From contig CAXSFU010000017.1 in NCBI GenBank assembly GCA_964236695.1, forward strand, positions 1-49,378: a stretch of DNA of 49,378 nt. Direction: 5' to 3'. Below are positions 47,595 through 49,378 of this stretch, piece after piece. The notes below the pieces were generated by a model that saw nothing but the letters and a program-made list of their open reading frames with translations, did no database searches and had not been told where the DNA came from. The first letter of the stretch is position 1. Each line of letters starts with the position of its first letter. This stretch comes from CAXSEF01 sp964236695 (GTDB taxonomy: Bacteria; Pseudomonadota; Alphaproteobacteria; Acetobacterales; Acetobacteraceae). The position numbers and the translations under genes are program-made.

Positions 47595-48725
47595 TTACAA
47601 CTTAACCAAGTAGTTTGCTAGAGGAATCCGCTTTAGTACCACCGTCATTATCCATGCGCATACAAGTATAACCAAAGAGTATAAAAGATGCACGGTGATG
47701 GACGAAGAGGATTTTTCATAGAAATAGGGATTCAGAGTTTTTATGACAAGCAGGTGGATAAAGTATATTCCCAGCGTGTTAGCTCCTATCGAGGCGACGA
47801 ATTTGCCTATTCTTCCATCTATGTAAGGCATCCGACGAAAAATCAGGAACATTGAGATGGTCATCAGCAGACAAGGAATCGAGTAATATCCATCCCAGCC
47901 ATTGTCAAACATTGCACCTCCGAGCGATGGGGACACAATGATTCCGTAGAGAAACAGACCTATTAATGAAACCAGGAAAATGCCACCTAGCTGAAGCAGG
48001 CTTGGCACAAAATTCGCGTACCAATCATTTCTACGTCCCAGCAGGCCTCCAACGATGAAGTAAACCCAAACCCAGTAATATCCAGAGAACTGGATGATCA
48101 ACTGGGACGAAAGAGGTAGGTGCTCTTTGATCTTCCCCGCTTCGATAAGATCAATTGGGTGCCCAATCAGGACATACAAGATATTCAAACACCAATTCCC
48201 GAACAGGTTGCCAAACGATGAAACAAATATGACCGCAAGTGTCCAAATTATTATCCTGCGATCTGAATAATCAAACGCCACTTTTACTATGGGAAATAAA
48301 ATATAGACTGACACTAGACTAAATAAAAACCATAGATGATTATTTACATACAGCTTCAGAAACAATACTGTTTTGATAAATCCAGAGTAGTTATATTGAT
48401 CTCCTTCTATTTCAATTAACGCAGCGACGGTAATTGCTGACCATATCAACGTAAGAATGTAAATTCTGAAGGTTTTTAACAGATGTTTTCGTAAGTACAG
48501 TGTTTTATTCAGTAATAGAAAACCATTTACGAGAAAGAAAGTGGGAACTGCCGTTGAAGTCAAACCGTGCAAGAAGTATGTTAGATAGTTATAATATGTC
48601 TGCGGTTTTGTTGCAAATTCGGACATAGTTGGGCTGCTATGATAAAATATTACAATATATATTGCTACAAGTTTTAGAACGTCCAGAAACTGGAGTCGCG
48701 CGGCACTTGCAGACTCATCATTCAT
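47595..48725 (-). CDS. Acyltransferase-3 (OafA/YrhL-type) membrane protein, AT-rich
   Basis: A 376-aa, roughly ten-helix integral membrane acyltransferase. It has FLDVLKLVAIYIVIFYHSSP (the catalytic-His position), HGLTSTAVPTFFLVNGFLLL and NNHLWFLFSLVSVY. It would O-acetylate or succinylate a surface sugar. Codon use is AT-rich (many AAT, ATA, TTA), unlike every neighbour, and the gene abuts IS remnants, so recent transfer is likely. MNDESASAARLQ was chosen as the start; an ATG 18 bp upstream is possible. Confidence 0.93.
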   Translation of the reverse strand: MNDESASAARLQFLDVLKLVAIYIVIFYHSSPTMSEFATKPQTYYNYLTYFLHGLTSTAVPTFFLVNGFLLLNKTLYLRKHLLKTFRIYILTLIWSAITVAALIEIEGDQYNYSGFIKTVLFLKLYVNNHLWFLFSLVSVYILFPIVKVAFDYSDRRIIIWTLAVIFVSSFGNLFGNWCLNILYVLIGHPIDLIEAGKIKEHLPLSSQLIIQFSGYYWVWVYFIVGGLLGRRNDWYANFVPSLLQLGGIFLVSLIGLFLYGIIVSPSLGGAMFDNGWDGYYSIPCLLMTISMFLIFRRMPYIDGRIGKFVASIGANTLGIYFIHLLVIKTLNPYFYEKSSSSITVHLLYSLVILVCAWIMTVVLKRIPLANYLVKL

Positions 48726-48836
48726 ATTGGCAGTCTCACACAACGTGCATTCTCTTAAGCCATGCCACCGTCACGGCAGGTAGACCAAGTCAGGTTTTCT
48801 GTAGTTGTGCACGGGAATGTTAAAAATTGAAAGCTA

Positions 48837-49126
48837 GAGCCTGTTAACGCCTGGAACCATGCGGTTTTCCTGATTTATGGAGTGCGGGCGGGATGCTCAC
48901 GGAGGCTCACTGGACGCTGCTCGAACCGCTGGTCGAGGTGTGCAGCCCTCGCGCCAAGGCTCCGCTCGGCCACCTGCGGCATACCATCGTCGCCATCCTC
49001 TGGCGCCACGGCAACGGCGCCAAGTGGCAGGCACTCCCCGCCGAGCACAGGCCCTGGTGGATGACAGTGCAGATATTCACCCGCTGGGCCCGCCTGAGCG
49101 TGTGGGAGCGCCTGCTGGTGGTCTTA
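48837..49126 (+). mobile_element. IS5-family insertion sequence, left end and truncated transposase
   Basis: The left end starts near GAGCCTGTTAACGCCTGG, typical of IS5-group termini (from memory). The ORF from ATG 48893 reads MLTEAHWTLLEPLVEVCSPR, then ILWRHGNGAKWQALPAEHRP and WARLSVWERLLVVL. This is the N-terminal third of an IS5-group transposase. It breaks off near 49125, where sequence of another element begins. Confidence 0.8.
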
Positions 49127-49378
49127 CCTTTCAAACTGATCCGGGGCCTACGAGAAGCTTTCAGACACTGGTCTTGGCTCTGACTCTGGCTCGGGTGCTA
49201 CGCGACTTTTCGGGCTTGTTCAAGCTAGTTGGCAAAAGCCCTTGGGGTCAAGTTGCCCAGGGCTGAGTGTGGCCGCTCCTCGTTGGTGTGGTGTCACCAC
49301 TCCTCGGTCCTGGCCCGTGCATCGGCTGGAAACAGGAACCACGAGGTGCTCAGGCACTCCGCCCACAGGCATGCATTG
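49127..49378 (-). mobile_element. IS3-family element, 3' end, with a damaged transposase (cut by window edge)
   Basis: On the minus strand the end of an IS3-group OrfB is readable: ECLSTSWFL, then HHTNEERPHSALGNLTPRAF, to a TAG at 49225-49227. An in-frame TGA at 49294-49296 interrupts the expected EEWRxHYNEERPHSALG motif, so the copy is inactive. About 100 bp of non-coding terminal sequence separates the stop from the junction with the IS5 fragment, suggesting insertion into that element. Confidence 0.75.

Overview
The window is very GC-rich chromosomal DNA (about 70-75% G+C by eye), apart from an AT-rich stretch near 47.6-48.8 kb. Gene content (urease, kdp, putA, opgGH, a bciA-type 8-vinyl reductase) and two families of hairpin-rich intergenic repeats suggest an alphaproteobacterium. 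Acetobacteraceae is my best guess, possibly from a lineage that makes or once made bacteriochlorophyll. This is inferred from gene families and codon style, not from a marker gene.

Layout. (1) 0.2-6.7 kb, minus strand: a urease operon in the order ureD-A-B-C-E-F-G, then a 46-aa small protein and a cupin; repeat elements have entered at least four of its junctions. (2) 6.8-7.4 kb: an M48 metallopeptidase gene that has lost its middle. (3) 7.5-16.0 kb, minus strand: a high-affinity K+ uptake operon reading [27-aa membrane peptide]-kdpF-A-B-C-D-E. (4) 16.3-21.9 kb: an envelope-stress (phage-shock-protein) locus with pspF, pspA, pspB and a third gene in which the PspC C-terminal tail is joined to a DUF2807-like beta-repeat domain. 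A short membrane-protein gene with a near-consensus sigma-54 promoter runs into the 3' end of pspF. (5) 22.0-28.4 kb, minus strand: ornithine cyclodeaminase and PutA (ornithine to proline to glutamate), a DUF3833-like lipoprotein, a flavin-binding oxidase-like protein and a Gmm-like NUDIX protein. (6) 28.6-34.9 kb, plus strand: opgGH (periplasmic glucans), a MATE exporter and bciA. (7) 35.0-38.3 kb: a diguanylate cyclase and a divergent lytic transglycosylase. (8) 38.6-48.7 kb, minus strand: an exopolysaccharide cluster (galE, glycosidase, polymerase-like protein, glycosyltransferases, flippase, a deleted GMC oxidoreductase, an AT-rich acyltransferase), ending in nested IS remnants.

Two repeat families punctuate the region. 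Family A is a mosaic of short GC-rich palindromes at eleven loci. Family B is an element of about 130-145 bp at five loci, with AT-rich terminal hairpins that are diverged inverted copies of each other around a variable core. No rRNA, tRNA, CRISPR array or complete mobile element was seen.

The strongest candidates for new biology are the modified Psp system (regions 4) and the family B element. Several real genes here are shorter than usual gene-calling cut-offs (kdpF, the 27-aa peptide, the 46-aa urease-operon protein).
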